From contig NC_056035.1 in assembly GCF_004379255.2 (NCBI RefSeq), forward strand, positions 27,094,502-27,158,501: DNA of 64,000 bases. Reading direction: 5' to 3'. Every line of letters starts with the position of its first letter. Position 1 is the first letter of the stretch. This DNA is from Salvia splendens (Eukaryota > Streptophyta > Magnoliopsida > Lamiales > Lamiaceae). Position numbers and translations under genes: made by a program. Positions 10,093 to 21,744 of this stretch are shown here, in pieces. The notes below the pieces were generated by a model, which worked only from the letters and a program-made list of their open reading frames with translations, was not told the origin of the DNA and did not search any database.

Positions 10093-12966
10093 GTGTTCCC
10101 CGAAGCTTTGCCTGGACCACCGCCAGATCGACAGTTGGAATTCACAATCGACCTAGAGCCAGGGTCGGCGCCTGTGTCCAAGGCACCATACCGAATGACG
10201 CCTAAAGAGTTAGAGGAACTCAAGATACAACTTCAAGAGCTTATGGACCTGGGTTTCATTAGACCCAGTGTCTCACCGTGGGGCGCTCCTGTGCTTTTTG
10301 TCAAGAAGAAGGATGGGTCGATGAGGATGTGTATCGACTATAGAGAGTTGAACAAAATGACCCTCAAAAACAAGTATCCACTGCCGAGGATAGATGACCT
10401 ATTCGATCAACTCCGAGGCGCCGGGGTGTTCTCAAAGATGGACTTGAGGTCCGGATACCACCAATTAAGGGTCCGAAGGGAGGACATACCGAAGACCGCT
10501 TTTCGCACAAGATATGGTCACTATGAGTTCGTGGTAATGCCGTTCGGATTGACAAATGCACCCGCAGTATTCATGGATTTGATGAACCGAGTATTCCACC
10601 CATACTTGGATAAATTCGTCTTGGTCTTCATAGATGACGTACTTGTTTACTCGAAGAATGAGAAAGAGCACGAGGAGCATATGCGAATCACATTGGAAAC
10701 GTTGAGGAGTGAGAAACTGTACGCCAAATTCAGCAAGTGTGAGTTTTGGCTTAAGGAAGTAAATTTCCTTGGTCACATCGTGTCGGCAGAAGGAATCCGA
10801 GTGGATCCCGCCAAGGTTGAGGCGGTACAACAATGGAAGGCACCTTCGACACCAAACGAGATTCGAAGTTTCCTGGGTTTGGCAGGATATTACCGAAGGT
10901 TTATAGAGGGATTCTCCAAGATAGCGAGACCAATGACCCAACAACTCAAAAAATGGGTAAAGGTCAATTGGACACCGGAGTGTGAGGCAAGTTTTCAACT
11001 TTTGAAGGAGAAACTGACCACTGCACCAATCTTAGCTGTGCCAGAGCCTGGAATGGGCTACGTGGTCTACACTGACGCTTCGGAAGTGGGACTTGGGTGT
11101 GTTTTGATGCAAAACAACAAAGTGATTGCCTACGCATCACGACAATTGAGGCCACACGAGTTGAACTATCCAACCCACGACTTGGAGCTAGCAGCGGTTG
11201 TACACGCCCTAAAGATTTGGAGGCATCATCTCTACGGGGTACGATGTGAAATCTTTACGGACCACAAAAGCCTGAAATACTTTTTCGAGCAAAAGGATTT
11301 AAACATGCGACAACGAAGTTGGCTCGAATTGGTGAAGGACTACGATTGCAGCATCAATTACCACCCCGGCAAGGCAAATGTAGTGGCAGATGCCTTGAAC
11401 CAGAGCCATCCCCAACTGGCCACTTTTCTCACCAAAGAAGAAAGCTTAATACGTGAATTTAGCAAGATGCGTTTGGAAGTGGTAAGGGCACCTGAAACAG
11501 TGGAAGGCCGAATTGCCACCTTGGTGGTTACACCCGATCTAAGAACAAGAATTGTTGAAGCCCAACGAATGGATGCGAAATTGGAAGAAATTCGAGTCGA
11601 AGTAAGAACTGGCGAATCTGGGAATTTCCGTGAGGAATCCGACAATGCCCTCACTTTCGAAGGGAGACTCTGCATACCGAGTGACGAAGGACTCAAAAAC
11701 GAAATCATGAGTGAAGCACATGAGACTCCTTACACCGCCCACCCGGGGAGTACGAAGATGTATCAAGACTTGAAAAAGATCTTTTGGTGGAATGGTATGA
11801 AGAGGGATATAGCGGCATTTGTGGAGCGCTGCTTAGCATGCCAACAGGTGAAGGCTCTACATCAACGACCGTACGGAAAGTTGCAACCACTAGAAATTCC
11901 TGAGTGGAGATGGGAGCACATCGCCATGGATTTTGTGACAGCATTACCAAAGACGCAAAGAGGGAATACTGCCATATGGGTAATTATAGACCGACTCACC
12001 AAGAGTGCTCACTTCATACCGATTCCCATAACCTATGGATCAAATAAGCTAGCTCAAATTTATATAAGGGAAATAGTGCGACTGCATGGAGTCCCAGTGA
12101 CGATCACGTCTGACCGTGACCCTAAGTTCACCTCAAGATTTTGGATCAGCCTACAACGTGAGCTAGGAACTCGATTGAATTTCAGCACAGCGTTTCACCC
12201 GCAGACAGACGGGCAGTCCGAAAGAACGATCCAAACCCTCGAAGATATGTTGAGAGCTGTGGTGCTAGACCGAGGAGGAAGTTGGGAGTCCGCACTACCA
12301 CTTATTGAGTTCGCCTACAACAACAGTTTCCAGGCAACAATAAACATGGCGCCGTATGAAGCCTTGTATGGGAGAAAATGTAGATCCCCGCTCTACTGGG
12401 ACGAAGTTGGTGAGAGAAGAGTACTTGGACCCGATGCAGTTGAAGAGATGGTTGGAATTGTTCGACAAATTCTTGAAAGGATAAAAGAAGCTCAAGACAG
12501 ACAGAAGTCATACGCGGATGCCCGGCGAACCGACTTGCAATTTCAAGCTGGCGATAAAGTTTTCCTCAAAGTATCCCCGTCGAAAGGGATAACACGTTTC
12601 GGCGTCAAGGGAAAATTAAAACCACGATTTATTGGGCCTTATGAAATCCTTGAAGGAGTGGGTCCTGTTGCATACCGTTTGGCGCTACCCCCAAGACTTG
12701 GAAATGTGCACAACGTCTTTCATGTGTCGCAGTTGCGGAAATACCTGTTCGACCCAAAGCACGTGATTCACTACGAGGAAGTCGCTTTGAACCCAGACTT
12801 GAGCTACGAAGAGAGTCCTCAAATGATTTTGGACCGAAGGATCCAGAATGTGAGAAATAAACCAATTGCTTGTGTGAAAGTACTTTGGAGAAATCATGGG
12901 CACGAAGAAGCCACGTGGGAGAATGAGGAAAAGATGATAGAACTGTACCCTGAACTCTTTCCTTGA
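10093..12966 (+). pseudogene. chromovirus pol: RT, RNase H, integrase, chromodomain
   Basis: Same frame as the preceding ORF; 10093 is the first ATG after the stop. Reverse transcriptase has FIDDVLVYS with Asp at 181-182. RNase H starts [12 protein letters not shown] (Asp about 328) and ends near VVADALN. The integrase zinc region is H..HPGSTKMY...CLACQ. The DDE core has MDFVTALPK (Asp 613), SDRDPKFTS and [12 protein letters not shown]. The GPY/F-type segment ([15 protein letters not shown]) is followed by a C-terminal chromodomain ([16 protein letters not shown], ending ELFP). The domain order is Ty3/gypsy chromovirus, closest in feel to Tekay/Del. Apart from the upstream nonsense codon the 957-aa frame is open, so the copy is fairly young. 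Confidence 0.95.
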
Positions 12967-13010
12967 GGATGCCAAATTTCGGGACGAAATTTCTTTTAAG
13001 ATTGGTAGGA
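12967..13010 (+). other. chromovirus 3' end signal and polypurine tract
   Basis: Directly after the pol stop comes aatttcgggacgaaatttc and then ttttaagattggtagga before the LTR start TGTAACGCCCC. The TTTCGGGACGAAAT inverted block followed by a short purine-rich tract is the usual pol/3'-LTR junction of plant chromoviruses. The minus-strand copy at 45.79-45.83 kb has the same layout. Confidence 0.8.
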
Positions 13011-14828
13011 TGTAACGCCCCACTTTTTGAACCCTAATTTGCGAACCCTAAGACGGTATCATTTATCCCTTTTAATGACATGAAATAAATGACGAGTGGA
13101 ATTGTTATATGATTTCTTTAGTGACCTAATTTTGGTTCGGAGTTATGATTGTGGGTTGACCGAGTCAACTCCGTCGAATATGTGACGTGGCTGATGTGGG
13201 GCGAATTTATTTGTTTTCGAATAATTGATGATTTTTTTTACAAGCTCGAATTTTGTGATGGTAAAATCACATTGTGAAATTAATTAAATCCTTTCCTTGA
13301 GGATTATTTATTTGACTCAACTCCGTGTTGGATTCAATAAATTAAAAAAATAATAATATCGTTGGCTACACAATTTAAATAAAATACTGATGCTCGAAAT
13401 CCCAAATAAGTTATAGATCCTTATTCCTTGTCTTGGTCACCAAGAATTCCCTTGTTTTCAATTTATAAATAAATATTCTGGAGAGATTCTCCCCTCCTCT
13501 CTTATACGATTATCTTCTCTTCTCCCCTTTGATCTGCCAATAATGGTTAGTCAAGGTAACAATTAAACCCCAATTAATAGTGAAATCAAATACACACAAT
13601 GAAAGACAAATATACCTTCAGCACATTTGCGTTTTTTTCCAATCCTCAATCTGCACCAAAAATAAACCCCAATCACCTTTAATTGCTTTTATTTTGAGAA
13701 TCAATTCCACGTTTCCCTCCCACGCTCCATAACCGCTTCTCCTCTGCAAATCTTTCCTAATTTGTGACCATAATCAAAGTGAAATCAATCACCAGAAATG
13801 ACTCTCAATACACGGTATATTAATACCCATACCCTAATCCCTTTTCCTCACACAAATTCGCAGTCACTCATTCTCACTTTGCACCTCAAAAATTTCCTCA
13901 GGCGGCGGAGGGAGCAGTAGGAAGAAGGAGCTCATCCTTTCCCAACCAAATCCTAGTTTCAACACGGTAATCATTCTTTTCACGGTTCCCCCTTGTTTTT
14001 CTTCGTAAGGTGATTTCAGACCAGAACCTTTTCTTGACAGAAATTTGGAACCAAATCCGGAAAGGGGGAAACCAGAAGCTTCGATCTCCTGTCAAAGCCA
14101 ATTTGTCCAGCGAAGGTATAAATCTCACCCTCTCTATTAATTCTCCAAACATCAAGCATATCACTTTTTACGTCAATCGAAACTCGAGAACCCAATTAAA
14201 ACAATCAACTTAATCAAAATTTAATAACTTACCTTACGGGGTTAATCGGGTAGAAACCGAGTTGTTTCGAATGAATTCGAGGCCGCCGGAGCGGCGACGC
14301 AGCGGCGCCGAGCGACGGCGGTGGACGCGGGTGATGAATCGGAGTCAGCAGCGGCATCGACTCTGGTGCAGCGGCGAATTGGAGAAACGACGATTTTTGT
14401 TTTGGGACTTTAAATTGTTCTGTTTTGTTCTGTTTCGATCTACTCTTTCGAAAGAAAAAAAAGGGGCTTAAGAGAAAGAGAGAGAGAGGTGGAGTTGGGG
14501 GTTCTGTTTGAAGAAATGCAGTAGAGAGAGAGGGAGTAGCCGATAGTTTTGAGAAAGGAGTATGTATCATCTGTTCACTTTTAAAATTTTAATTACTTTC
14601 TTTTCCTTTTATTTTGGTGGATGGAATTTAAATAAAAATGGAATGGAGAGTGGAGCACGTGTGTCTTTTTTGGAAGGAGAGTGGTGCTCGTTTCTGGAGT
14701 GGGAGCTTCTGCCTCATTTATTTTAAAATTCATATGCAAACACTTACTTTTTTTAATATGTAGTGTATATATTAACTTAGAGTTGATTTAAAATGGAATG
14801 GCAGAGTACGTGTGGTGGGAATGGGAGT

Positions 14829-14893
<65 letters not shown>

Positions 14894-16259
14894 TAATTCC
14901 TTAAAAGAAAATTTGGGTATTTGATTAAGAATGGAAGTGAGGCTGTACGTGTATTTTATCTACTTTGATTTAATGTGGTTAGGAGTGGTTATACTGTTGC
15001 ACTAATTTAGTAACTATTTTTTGGGCCAATTTTGTTTAAGTTTGAACTGTTTTAAAATAATCACTTGAGGTCGGAACGGAGTTAATTAAATCCGGGTTGG
15101 TCGGGTTATCTCTTTGCTTTTGTTGGGACGTGAGCGGGTGAAATTAATTGAAAAGATCAAGATTTAAATTGGGAAGAATTCATAATCATATCGGTAGAAT
15201 AATTGAAGCTTTAGGATGCATGCATCTTAGCTTTTGCCTGACCTCTCATGTTGATATATGTGCTATTTCCAATATTTAAAGGTGATTTCTTGCGCGCGAA
15301 ACTTGATTCCAAGGGAAAGGATATAGTTGAGACTTAAGCGCTTTGAGGTGGGCTTTCTTTTAAATAAGGACGATGTCCTAAATGTTTTTATCGATGAAAA
15401 TGAAATCGTGTTTATCATGCCTTATTTGATTTTTTAACGTGCCTATCTGATATGGCTTGAAGCCATTATTATATAAATCGAATTCGGGTCCTCGTAGGGC
15501 TGCAAACCCTACTTGGATTAGTGTACACCTATGGTAGATCGTGTGCTAGCGTACGGGCTGGCCGGTCTAGTGACCTGGTTTGCGGCCGCATTCCTTGTCA
15601 TGTATCGGCAGATATGGCTAACGTCTATGGGAAAATGACTGCAGTCGACTTTTACAATGGGAAATGATTTTAGTGCCTCGGGCCTTTCTAAAGCTAAAAC
15701 CCGATGGTTACTCTCGTATGGCATGATAAATAAAACTCTTTAATGAAAATGTTTTCGGCATGAGCCCATTAAGTATTATTTTAGTACTCAGCCCTGCATG
15801 TGTTTTCCTTATGTGCAGGTTGAGCGGCGACGAGCGGTTGGCGGTGTGGAGCAAATTAAATGAAGAATTAAACATTTATATATATATATATATTTTTTAC
15901 TATGAGTGTCGTTGTGTCTTCACACATGACGTAACTTTTCTCTTGGATGCTTCCGCTGAAACTCGTTTTACTTATTGTTGAATTCTCGAAACTATTTTGA
16001 TTTCGTTTAAAATCTAAAGACATGATATGTTTTGGAATACGTTGAACCCTCGTTATTTTGAAATAAATGGTGATAATTGTTTCCTCTATTTAGTCTATCT
16101 GTCAAAGCGTCGCTCTGCCCTTTTCTTTTGATTATTTGTCGTTAAATACCTTGGTCAAACCCCTTTTATAAAACCCTAGTCCTTTTTCTTTGATTGTATT
16201 TAAGTCCGTTTAAGTCGCGATCGCCGCATTTATTATACCCTAGAAGGGCGGTCGTGACA
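13011..16259 (+). mobile_element. chromovirus 3' LTR, about 3.25 kb
   Basis: Starts TGTAACGCCCC at 13011 and ends GGTCGTGACA at 16259. Read backwards it matches the LTR blocks at 3072 and 39743: the 'gtactcagccctgcatgtg...gtgcaggttgagcggcgacg' block near 15783, 'gaattcgggtcctcgtagggctgcaaaccc' near 15480, and a CGG-rich tract near 14280. It carries an (AT)n run at 14833-14889. The matching 5' LTR is absent: internal sequence starts abruptly near 6753, so the element is 5'-truncated or rearranged. The right flank is aggcg (16260-16264). Confidence 0.85.
14833..14889. repeat. (AT)n microsatellite
   Basis: An uninterrupted alternating TA tract of nearly 60 bases inside the chromovirus LTR. Confidence 0.97.
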
Positions 16260-16365
16260 AGGCGGGCTTCGAGCCCCAATTCTTCGAAGCTCCGCTCATC
16301 GTCTACTACTTCGCCTGTAACAACCGCTTTTTCTTCGCTTTGGGTTGGCGTTTTGTTTTCGCCAT
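16260..16365 (-). pseudogene. 5' end of a DEAD-box RNA helicase gene (RH16/DBP9-like), truncated by LTR
   Basis: On the minus strand an ATG at 16365-16363 opens MAKTKRQPKAKK. After a frame change in an A-run (about 16325-16335) the sequence gives TGEVVDDERSFEELGLEARL, ending exactly at the LTR junction. A short lysine-rich start followed by (S/T)FEELGLD.RL resembles the N-terminus of plant RH16/DBP9-type nucleolar helicases, just before the Q-motif. The helicase core is absent from the window. The upstream side carries a telo-box typical of ribosome-biogenesis genes, which supports the call. The family assignment rests on about 20 residues and is tentative. Confidence 0.45.
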
Positions 16366-16426
16366 TGATGGTGGGAACTTTGCAGTGAGGGAGAAGGAAA
16401 TAATAAGGATCGATTGATATTTTTTC

Positions 16427-16434
16427 TAGGGTTT
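16427..16434 (-). promoter_or_regulatory. telo-box (AAACCCTA) upstream of helicase fragment
   Basis: On the minus strand AAACCCTA lies about 60 bases before the helicase-like ATG, in a short AT-rich leader. Telo-boxes near transcription starts are typical of plant ribosomal-protein and ribosome-biogenesis genes. A GC-rich gggcgggcc lies a little further upstream (near 16481-16492). Confidence 0.4.
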
Positions 16435-16699
16435 TTCATCATTGTCTTCTCTCTATTTCTATCGTTGCATGCATTAAGGCCCGCCCAACAATTAATAAAT
16501 TTTCAAAATTTTCCATTTAATGATAAGTTCGAATATAAGAAAATTTAGTACTGCAGTAGTAGTATTTATTTTTTTATTAAAAAAATTGAGTATTGGATAT
16601 CGGATTAATGATGATCATTTAAACGATTGTTCGAGAGTGGCACACCCTACATACTTTGTGATTGATGATGAATAATTAAATGACACGCATAACATATAT

Positions 16700-17040
16700 T
16701 CTAGCATTGTAGGTTTGTGTATTAAATATTGCAAATTACATAATTGTTAGTATTTGTTTTCTACAAAGTTCACTTCTGGTTTTTATGTAGTCATGTATTT
16801 TTTGTTTTCAAGAATAGGTTTGTAAAGGTTATCCATGATAAGTACTTCAATCGGAGGTGGTTGAATACTGTTTTAGTGAATGCTATTCATGGACTAGCTG
16901 CTGACATCGCACAATCGTACATACCATTAGATGCAACAAGCCGATTGGTGTTCATGAACTTGATGACCAAACCATTGCGTCGATGTGGAAAATGTGGAGA
17001 AATATATCACCATGACTCTAGAGATTGAGTATTATCAAAT
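16700..17040 (+). pseudogene. gene fragment with CxxC zinc-knuckle-like end, tandem copy 1
   Basis: The open part reads ...NRFVKVIHDKYFNRRWLN, then AADIAQSYIPLDATSRLVF and RRCGKCGEIYHHDSRD, ending at a TGA/TAG region near 17028. The upstream sequence has repeated 'tattgcaggtttgtgtat' stretches and ttttgttttcaag, which look like introns with acceptor sites. The same sequence recurs at 17140-17317 plus 18223-18583, and in part at 6373-6560. The final CGKCG...HH....(C) resembles a transposase or RNA-binding zinc knuckle, but I do not recognise the protein. Confidence 0.45.
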
Positions 17041-17139
17041 TTATGATGTGTTCAGATCTTTGATTCTATAATTTTATGGAAATACTCTTGTTCTTTATCT
17101 GATTCTTATATGTATACTATATTGCAGGTTTATGCATTA

Positions 17140-18583
17140 AATATTGCAGGTTTGTGTATAAATTATTGCAGATCACCTAATTGTTATTTGCTTTATACGA
17201 AGCTCGCTACTGGTTTCTATGTAGTCATATATTTTTTTGTTTTCAAGAACAGGTTTGTAAAGGTTATCCCTGATAAGTACTTCAGTCGGATGTGGTTGAA
17301 CACTGTTTTAGCCAATGTTTTAAAAGTCAGACCGGTAAGTGAACCGGTGAAGCTATTGGTTCATGGTTCAACCGGTCAGACCGGTTTAATCACTGGTCGA
17401 ACTATTTTACCGTTATTAATATATATAATTAAATATATAATGCAAAATATAATAAATAATAAAATATAATCAATAATATATCACAAAAACATTAAATCTT
17501 ACAAATATTTAGTATATATACAAATATAAAAACATTAAAATTTATAGTATATAAATTGTTAGTTAGAGTAGATAAAAATTTAATATTTTACATATAAAAG
17601 TAGATAAAGTTTATATTAATACAAAAAGTGTACATCGTGGAATAATATTATAACCAAAACAAATTGTTAAATAAAAATATACTTTGATATCAATAGTTAG
17701 GTTACATAAATTTAATATATACTATAAAAATATATAGTAGTATTTATTAAATAATAAACTACATTATAATGAATAAATATATCACAAAAATTGAACCTTA
17801 TAATATAACAATGGTAATAATATAGGAGTATTAGAAACTAGTAGAGTATACTTAAAGTTTAGAGGATGATAATTATATGTATCACGTTACATAAACAATA
17901 TATAAAATAACGTGAATTATTAGTTTGTTTAAATAAAAATTTAATATTCAATGTATAAGAATATTTATTGTTCTTATTTCTCCATATGAGTCTTGTGGTG
18001 GAGTGGTTAAACTCTTGTTAGATGGAGTGGAGGTCATGTGTTTCAAGCCCTTTCAACAACAAAATTTAAAAATTTTGAAAACAAAAGGCATAAACCGGTT
18101 TTCGGCCAAACCGGTCCAACCGGCCGGTTCAAGCGGTTCGAAGCGGCTCAACTTGTTACTGGTTTAAATAGGTAAACCGGATCGGTTGAACTGGCCGGTC
18201 CGGTCCGGTTTTTAAACACAGGTTTTAGCCGATGCTATTCATGGACTAGTTGTTGATGTCACACAATCGTACATACCATTAGATGCAACAAGTCAATTGG
18301 TGTTCATGAAGTTGATGTGAAAAATGTGTCACCATGACTCTAGAAATTGTGGCAGACAAAACGAAGTACTTGAAGCATTTAGTTTGTATTAGTTTTTACC
18401 TTAACATATTGCAGCTTTAGTCAATGAATATTGTATTGTTACCACGTAGGATTTGCAGTTGATATATTACTTTATTGTATTTGTTTTGATATTGTATATT
18501 GATACGATTGTAGAACATTATTGCTTACAATTGTTTTCTGGTTGGCAGATTCATTGAATTACTTTAGTACTTGCACAATACAA
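17140..18583 (+). pseudogene. gene fragment, tandem copy 2, split by a DNA transposon
   Basis: 17140-17317 repeats the first part of the 16.7-kb fragment (FVFKNRFVKVIPDKYFSRMWLNTVLANV). After an inserted element (17318-18222) the coding-like sequence resumes at 18223 with 'gctattcatggactagttgttgatgtc' and ends in an HHDSRNCGRQ-like stretch. In copy 1 the same region is continuous, so the insertion is later than the tandem duplication. Stops and a shortened frame make it non-functional. Confidence 0.55.
17318..18222. mobile_element. ACCGG-rich non-autonomous DNA transposon (905 bp)
   Basis: Bounded by ttttagccaatg (17306-17317) and ttttagccgatg (18223-18234), a 12-bp duplication with one mismatch. 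Both ends are rich in ACCGG/CCGGT repeats and start with similar inverted termini (gttttaaaa...accgg left; complement gtgtttaaaaaccgg right). The core is AT-rich. The uninterrupted homologous site at about 16878 supports precise insertion. The target-duplication length suggests a MULE-like element, but hAT-like ends cannot be excluded because the duplication edge is ambiguous. A tRNA-like stretch is at about 17988-18058. Confidence 0.6.
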
Positions 18584-18585
18584 TA

Positions 18586-18797
18586 CTCCCTCCGTTCCAT
18601 GTTAATAGAGTCATTTTTCTATTTTGGGAAGTTCCAAGTTAATTGAGTCCTTTTTATTTTTAGCAAAAAGTAATTCTTCTTTTTACTTTATTCTCTCTTA
18701 CTTTACTCTCTCTTACTTTTTTCGCCATCCATTTAACAAACTATTCTTAAACTCCGTGCCGAAAAGAAATACCCCTATTAACAAGGAACGGAGGGAG
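18586..18797. mobile_element. Stowaway-type MITE (212 bp)
   Basis: Terminal inverted repeats ctccctccgttcc and ggaacggagggag, with TA duplications at 18584-18585 and 18798-18799. The partner segment at 6731-6745 reads caatacaagtaattg without the insert, so the empty site is visible in the same window. Confidence 0.93.
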
Positions 18798-18814
18798 TAC
18801 AAGTAATTGGTAAT

Positions 18815-19303
18815 ATTATACTATTATTGGTCTCATATTTTATAGTTTGTAGGACCCAAGTATCTATACTAATTAATGTTTTAGGGTTTGTAGGACCCAA
18901 GTCGTAGGTTTGTAGACCCAATAACCAAACCTTTCAGGGTACTACGCCCTGTGAAATTATTGTTTCTTAATATTTGTAGATAACATATAACAAAAGATAT
19001 TGGTTATTTATTTATTTTTATTTATCAATAGGTGCGGGTTGGGAAAAAAGGACAAACTAGATTATGGAATCCATACTAATTAATAGTGACACTTAGATGA
19101 AATTATTTTTATACTCTTTTTTAGGGAAAATGGAAAGCTGATTGTGTAGTTAATTTGTTTTTTCTTTTACAAATGTTGCCATTTTTTGTGAGTGGTATCT
19201 GTCTGTAATGTTTAGAGTTGTGTCAAAAAGAATTGGATAAAAAAATGGTCCAATCAAATGTAAACGTCTTGAAGAAGATTAAGAACACTTTTAAATAGAA
19301 GCA
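18815..19303. other. AT-rich spacer without gene
   Basis: No coding sequence is recognised. A 15-base phrase gtttgtaggacccaagt occurs twice (about 18847 and 18887). The rest is AT-rich. Confidence 0.7.
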
Positions 19304-20455
19304 TGAAATAGCAGGTTTGTGCAGGTCGTGTAATCAACTGATCAGGAGAGATCCCAAACCTAGTCGTGTCGCTAGCACAATGACCTAAAACCTGGTATCA
19401 ACAAAATTCCTTAACCCACTTCTACTGGCTAGTATAGCGGAAGCAAGGGTCGAATCCCACAGAGATGGATTAGTGCGAGATGTGATTGTGATGATCATCT
19501 GGAATGAGTTGGTTAGTTACCACGTTTGGATTGAGATCTACCTAGACACGAAAACTCAAAAGGGACCTATACTATACTGACTGGTAAGACGGTCTCATAT
19601 CGGAAATAGGTTGAGTACGTGAAAAGAGGGTTTATAAGACTTGAGTGCATGTGAAAAGTGAAAGTTTACTAAAAATGGACCGACAACGACTGAAACGAAT
19701 ATCCAACCGAACTGGCTGATGAACTACCAGATCCGCAGAAAAGCTGGCGAAAGGTTAAGGACAAAAGTTAAAGTGGCTGAAAAGTGTAAAGTGGTCCACA
19801 ATTCAGATGTGGGTGTTGTCTTCTCCAACAAGTATGCACATATTGGAGATAAACAAAGACTCCATGAACAATATTTTGAATTAACACTTTTCACAAGTTA
19901 AAATATGAAATTAAATGCTAAATGGAAAAGATTAAGGTCGGTTGAAAGAGCAGGTTTGTGCAGGCTCGTGTATTCAACTAATCAGGAGGTGATTCCCAAC
20001 CTAGTTGTGTCGCTGGCACGACGACCTAAAACCTGGTATCAATAATTTCCTCAACCCACTGCTACTGGCTAGTGTAGTGGAGCAAGAGTCGAATCCCACA
20101 TAAATAGATTAGTGCGATTTGTGATTGTGGTGATAATCTGGAAGGGTTTGGTTAGCTATTACGCTTGGGTTGATGTTCTATCTAGACACAAACTAAAGGG
20201 TGGGCTTGTACTCTACTGACCGGTAAGAAGTTCTCATATCAGAATCAGGTTGGGTACGTGAAAGGTGGTTTACCAAGACTCAAGTGCATGTGAAAAGTGG
20301 AAGTTTACTAAAAATAGGCAGACAATGACAGAAACGGATCTCCGACCGAACTGGCTGATGAACTACCAGATCCGCCAAAAGTCTGACAAAAGTGGAATGA
20401 CAAAAGTTAAAGTAGCTGAAAAGTAAAAGTGGTCAACAAATCAGATGTGGATGTG

Positions 20456-21744
20456 GAAACCGGGCGAAGCAGAGCGGTGGAACGTGGCGGCGTGATGACA
20501 AGGAGAGAGAGGAGCGCCGACTGGAGAGAGAGATGAAGGGACAGGAAGAGAGGAGGCGTGAGAGGATGAGAGAGGAGGAAGAGAGACAGGGAGGCGCGTG
20601 AGAGAGGAGAGCGGAAGGAGAGGAAGAGAGAGGGGGCGTCTTTTTCATGTAGGGTTTCCAGGGTAATTCATTTGTTACTTGGGATTTATATTTTGTTTTC
20701 ATTAATTTATTGATTTATGAATTCAATAATTAGGGGGAGGAGAGAGGAAGGAAGAGAGAGGATAGGGTGGGTGTCTTTTTCATGTAGGTTTCTAGGATTC
20801 ATGTGGTATTATTTGAGATTTATATTTTACTTTTATTAATTTATGAATTTAACATTTGGATTGTTTAATTGTTAGCGTACGAATTTACTTTACTAAATTA
20901 TCTGTATCCAAAAAATTCAGTATCTGAATATCTACATATTTCAAATTAAAATTCAAATTGTTGGAGTTATACTGAATTCGTATTGTAAATTTTGATTTAA
21001 TTAAAAATATAAAATTGTATTGATGATAAAAAAAATTAAAAGAATTGGAATTAAACATAGCGTGTAATCATTTTTTCCAACTAAATAATTAGTTTTTTTA
21101 ATTTGAATAAAGTTAAACCCTACGCATAAAAAGAGACTTACAACCACTTTTTTTCTCTATAACCCTAGACTTGCAGATCCTTTATTAAGAGCTCCAGCCA
21201 CTTTTTTCTCTCTGTAGTCCCAAGAAGATGTGCCTACAGCCAGATACTCTAGAAAATATTTTTTTTACGCTAGGGAGATTTTACTAGTCCCTTAGTCCAT
21301 ATTAATACTAATTCTTTTTGCTATTTTTGTTTGTCCTCTATTAATTGTTCATTTTTATTTTCTTATCGTAAATAGTAAATAGACTCTACAGTCTACTACC
21401 GTTCATATTTTATTAAAAACTCATATATAAAAATGAATCTCATATATTTTTCTAATTTTTTTAATTCATTATCCTTTAAATTTCTTAAATAGAAGGGAAT
21501 AATAAAATAAAAAATAAAAGAGAAAGTAAAGTGGATGGTTGAATAAATTAAAGTCATTGAAGGTCAAATTTTTTGTCAAAAAGACAAATTAACTCCAGCA
21601 TATTTGTGGTGGCCAATGTTTTCTAAAACAAGTTTATCCATTTAATTGCACCTTCCAATGCATGCGTTTAAAATTTTAATCTACAATGCAATCTTTACTA
21701 ATATAAATATTTTAATGATTGGTTTTTAAGAAAAGACATACTTA
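20456..21744. other. insert segment with GA-rich tract and 130-bp tandem duplication
   Basis: This interrupts the inner LTR. Positions 20456-20640 are strongly purine-rich (gagagagg repeats). Two similar units then follow (about 20623-20728 and 20750-20855): 'gtctttttcatgtaggg' or a close variant, then 'tttatattttgttttcattaattta..gaatt'. The remainder to 21744 is AT-rich with no ORF. It may be the 5' part of the Helitron-like element ending at 24063, but no TC-type 5' terminus is evident at 20456. Confidence 0.4.

Noticed and set aside
10465..10998. 177-codon minus-strand ORF
   Set aside because: It is the antisense shadow of chromovirus RT.
19719..19901. Small ORFs in the Athila-type LTRs (also 31213-31458, 33873-34130)
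   Set aside because: They are not conserved between LTR copies and are short and incidental.
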